A DNA stretch of 64,000 bases, taken from NCBI GenBank assembly GCA_965116435.1, contig OZ220686.1, forward strand, positions 2,852,001 to 2,916,000, written 5' to 3'. The DNA is from VXPQ01 sp965116435. GTDB taxonomy: Bacteria; Bacteroidota; Rhodothermia; Rhodothermales; VXPQ01. Both the position numbers and the translations under genes were made by a program. The notes below the pieces were generated by a model. That model searched no databases. It had not been told where the DNA came from and worked only from the letters and a program-made list of their open reading frames with translations. This document shows positions 63,334 through 64,000 of this stretch, one piece after another (the first letter of the stretch is position 1; each line of letters starts with the position of its first letter).

Positions 63334-63687
63334 CTACATGAATCCCAGTTCGAGACGGGCTTCCTCGGACATCATGTCGGGCGAAAAGGGCGGATCGAAG
63401 GTCAGGAACACCGTGGATTCGTCCACGTCCGGGAGCATGCCGATCGCGGCCTCGACTTGTTGCGGGAGTATGTCGGCCACCGGGCAATTCGGCGCGGTCA
63501 GGGTCATGCGGACAAAAACGGACCTGCCATTCACCCTGATTTCGTAAATAAGCCCGAGATCGTAGATATTCACCGGAATTTCCGGGTCGTAGATGCTTTT
63601 GAGCACCTCAACGACCTGGGCCTCAAGGTCTTCCGGCGGTTGCTTTTCTGCGGGGTCGTTCTGTTCGATGGATGTCGTGTCTTCCAT
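63334..63687 (-). CDS. SUF-type iron-sulfur assembly protein (DUF59/SufT)
   Basis: A 117-residue protein with the DUF59 text VVEVLKSIYDPEIPVNIYDL, RMTLTAPNCPVADILPQQVE and a Pro-rich end. The conserved Cys in TAPNCP is a likely Fe-S or metal ligand. The N-terminal 20 residues are an acidic leader. Members help in loading iron-sulfur clusters. It lies between SufE and modB in one operon. Confidence 0.87.
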   Translation of the reverse strand: MEDTTSIEQNDPAEKQPPEDLEAQVVEVLKSIYDPEIPVNIYDLGLIYEIRVNGRSVFVRMTLTAPNCPVADILPQQVEAAIGMLPDVDESTVFLTFDPPFSPDMMSEEARLELGFM

Positions 63688-63773
63688 GGGGTCGTCGGGA
63701 AAAGCGCCTGTTTGCGAGGCGGTGCGTGTTCCGTTAGGGTCTGGTTTGTCCAGCGGTGTTGGATGGTTGGGTC

Positions 63774-64000
63774 TTATGTCGTCTGCGCATGCGTTCGCGC
63801 AAAGCGTTTGAGTTGTTTGACCATGGAGGCCAGGCCGTTTCTCCGCGTGGACGAAAGGTGATCCTGCATGCCGATCTCATCCAGAAACTCCAACTCGGTT
63901 TCGACGATGTCTTCCGGAGGTTGCCCGGACAGGACCCGGATCAACAGCGCCACGAGGCCCTTTGTAATGAGCGCATCGCTGTCGCCTTCGTAGAACACCC
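63774..64000 (-). CDS. sufE: SufE-family sulfur acceptor, N-terminus beyond the window
   Basis: The open frame runs off the end of the window, so only about 75 C-terminal residues are seen. The text GDSDALITKGLVALLIRVLSG and EIGMQDHLSSTRRNGLASM is diagnostic of the end of SufE, a sulfur transfer partner of the SufS cysteine desulfurase. The active-site cysteine should be outside the window. It fits with the SufT gene downstream. Confidence 0.85.
   Translation of the reverse strand, partial: VFYEGDSDALITKGLVALLIRVLSGQPPEDIVETELEFLDEIGMQDHLSSTRRNGLASMVKQLKRFARTHAQTT

Noticed and set aside
1..64000. tRNA or rRNA genes
   Set aside because: I looked for cloverleaf-like and rRNA-like text in the gaps and saw none I could support; a covariance-model scan would be decisive.

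Overview
The window looks like a piece of chromosome from a high-G+C member of the Rhodothermota/Bacteroidota side of the tree (Rhodothermales-like). The reasons are a type IX secretion sorting tail of the NPFNPST type on the protein at 48451-50952, a GWxTD-family protein, DUF5916, DUF2911 and DUF6503 families, twin-arginine Gfo/Idh/MocA oxidoreductases, few strong Shine-Dalgarno sites, and G+C-rich coding DNA throughout except one AT-rich gene body. The assignment is from protein style only. I saw no rRNA, tRNA or CRISPR array, and no phage or insertion-sequence transposase.

Region 1 (1-21125) is a carbohydrate-handling island. It holds a formylglycine-enzyme-like protein (cut by the window edge), three Gfo/Idh/MocA dehydrogenases (two with twin-arginine signals), a gluconate-type permease, a DUF5916 surface protein, a DUF4015 glycoside-hydrolase-like lipoprotein with a 45-bp repeat tail, two DUF1080 (3-keto-glycoside hydrolase family) genes, a four-module ThuA/sugar-dehydrogenase/PKD/CBM protein, an aldo/keto reductase, a TIM-barrel sugar isomerase and a CBM9-like secreted protein. 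Together they suggest oxidation of sugars to keto-glycosides, hydrolysis outside the cytoplasm, uptake, and reduction or isomerisation inside.

Region 2 (21258-30000) is mixed. It has two small envelope proteins and a strong terminator, then a Uma2-nuclease/HicB-antitoxin fusion overlapping a PP-loop ATP-binding gene. A decayed gene fragment follows, reading in frame into an orphan ABC ATPase, then ComF, a small protein overlapping a queuosine-tRNA mannosyltransferase-like gene, isocitrate dehydrogenase and a dolichol-phosphate-mannose-synthase-like glycosyltransferase.

Region 3 (30284-43988) is housekeeping: pyruvate dehydrogenase E1 alpha, E1 beta and E2, a metallophosphoesterase, a GWxTD protein, AsnRS, SecD and SecF, a STAS protein, PurA and a sensor kinase. 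Region 4 (44077-50952) has a SAM hydroxide adenosyltransferase, YraN, MsrB, an AcuI-like reductase, a nuclease with a partly duplicated fold, and the AT-rich leucine-rich-repeat metalloprotease. Region 5 (50988-64000) has PEP carboxylase, envelope proteins, an M1 peptidase with a barrel-like C-terminus, HU, a zinc-ribbon/TPR protein, molybdate transport parts ModA and ModB (no ModC), a TPM protein, SufT and the end of SufE.

The most distinctive non-coding signal is a dispersed, MITE-like repeat family with GGATGC...GCATCC ends. Recognisable copies or fragments occur at 28982-29234, 36184-36199, 44905-44950, 45676-45861 (inverted), 58784-58812 and 62354-62489.
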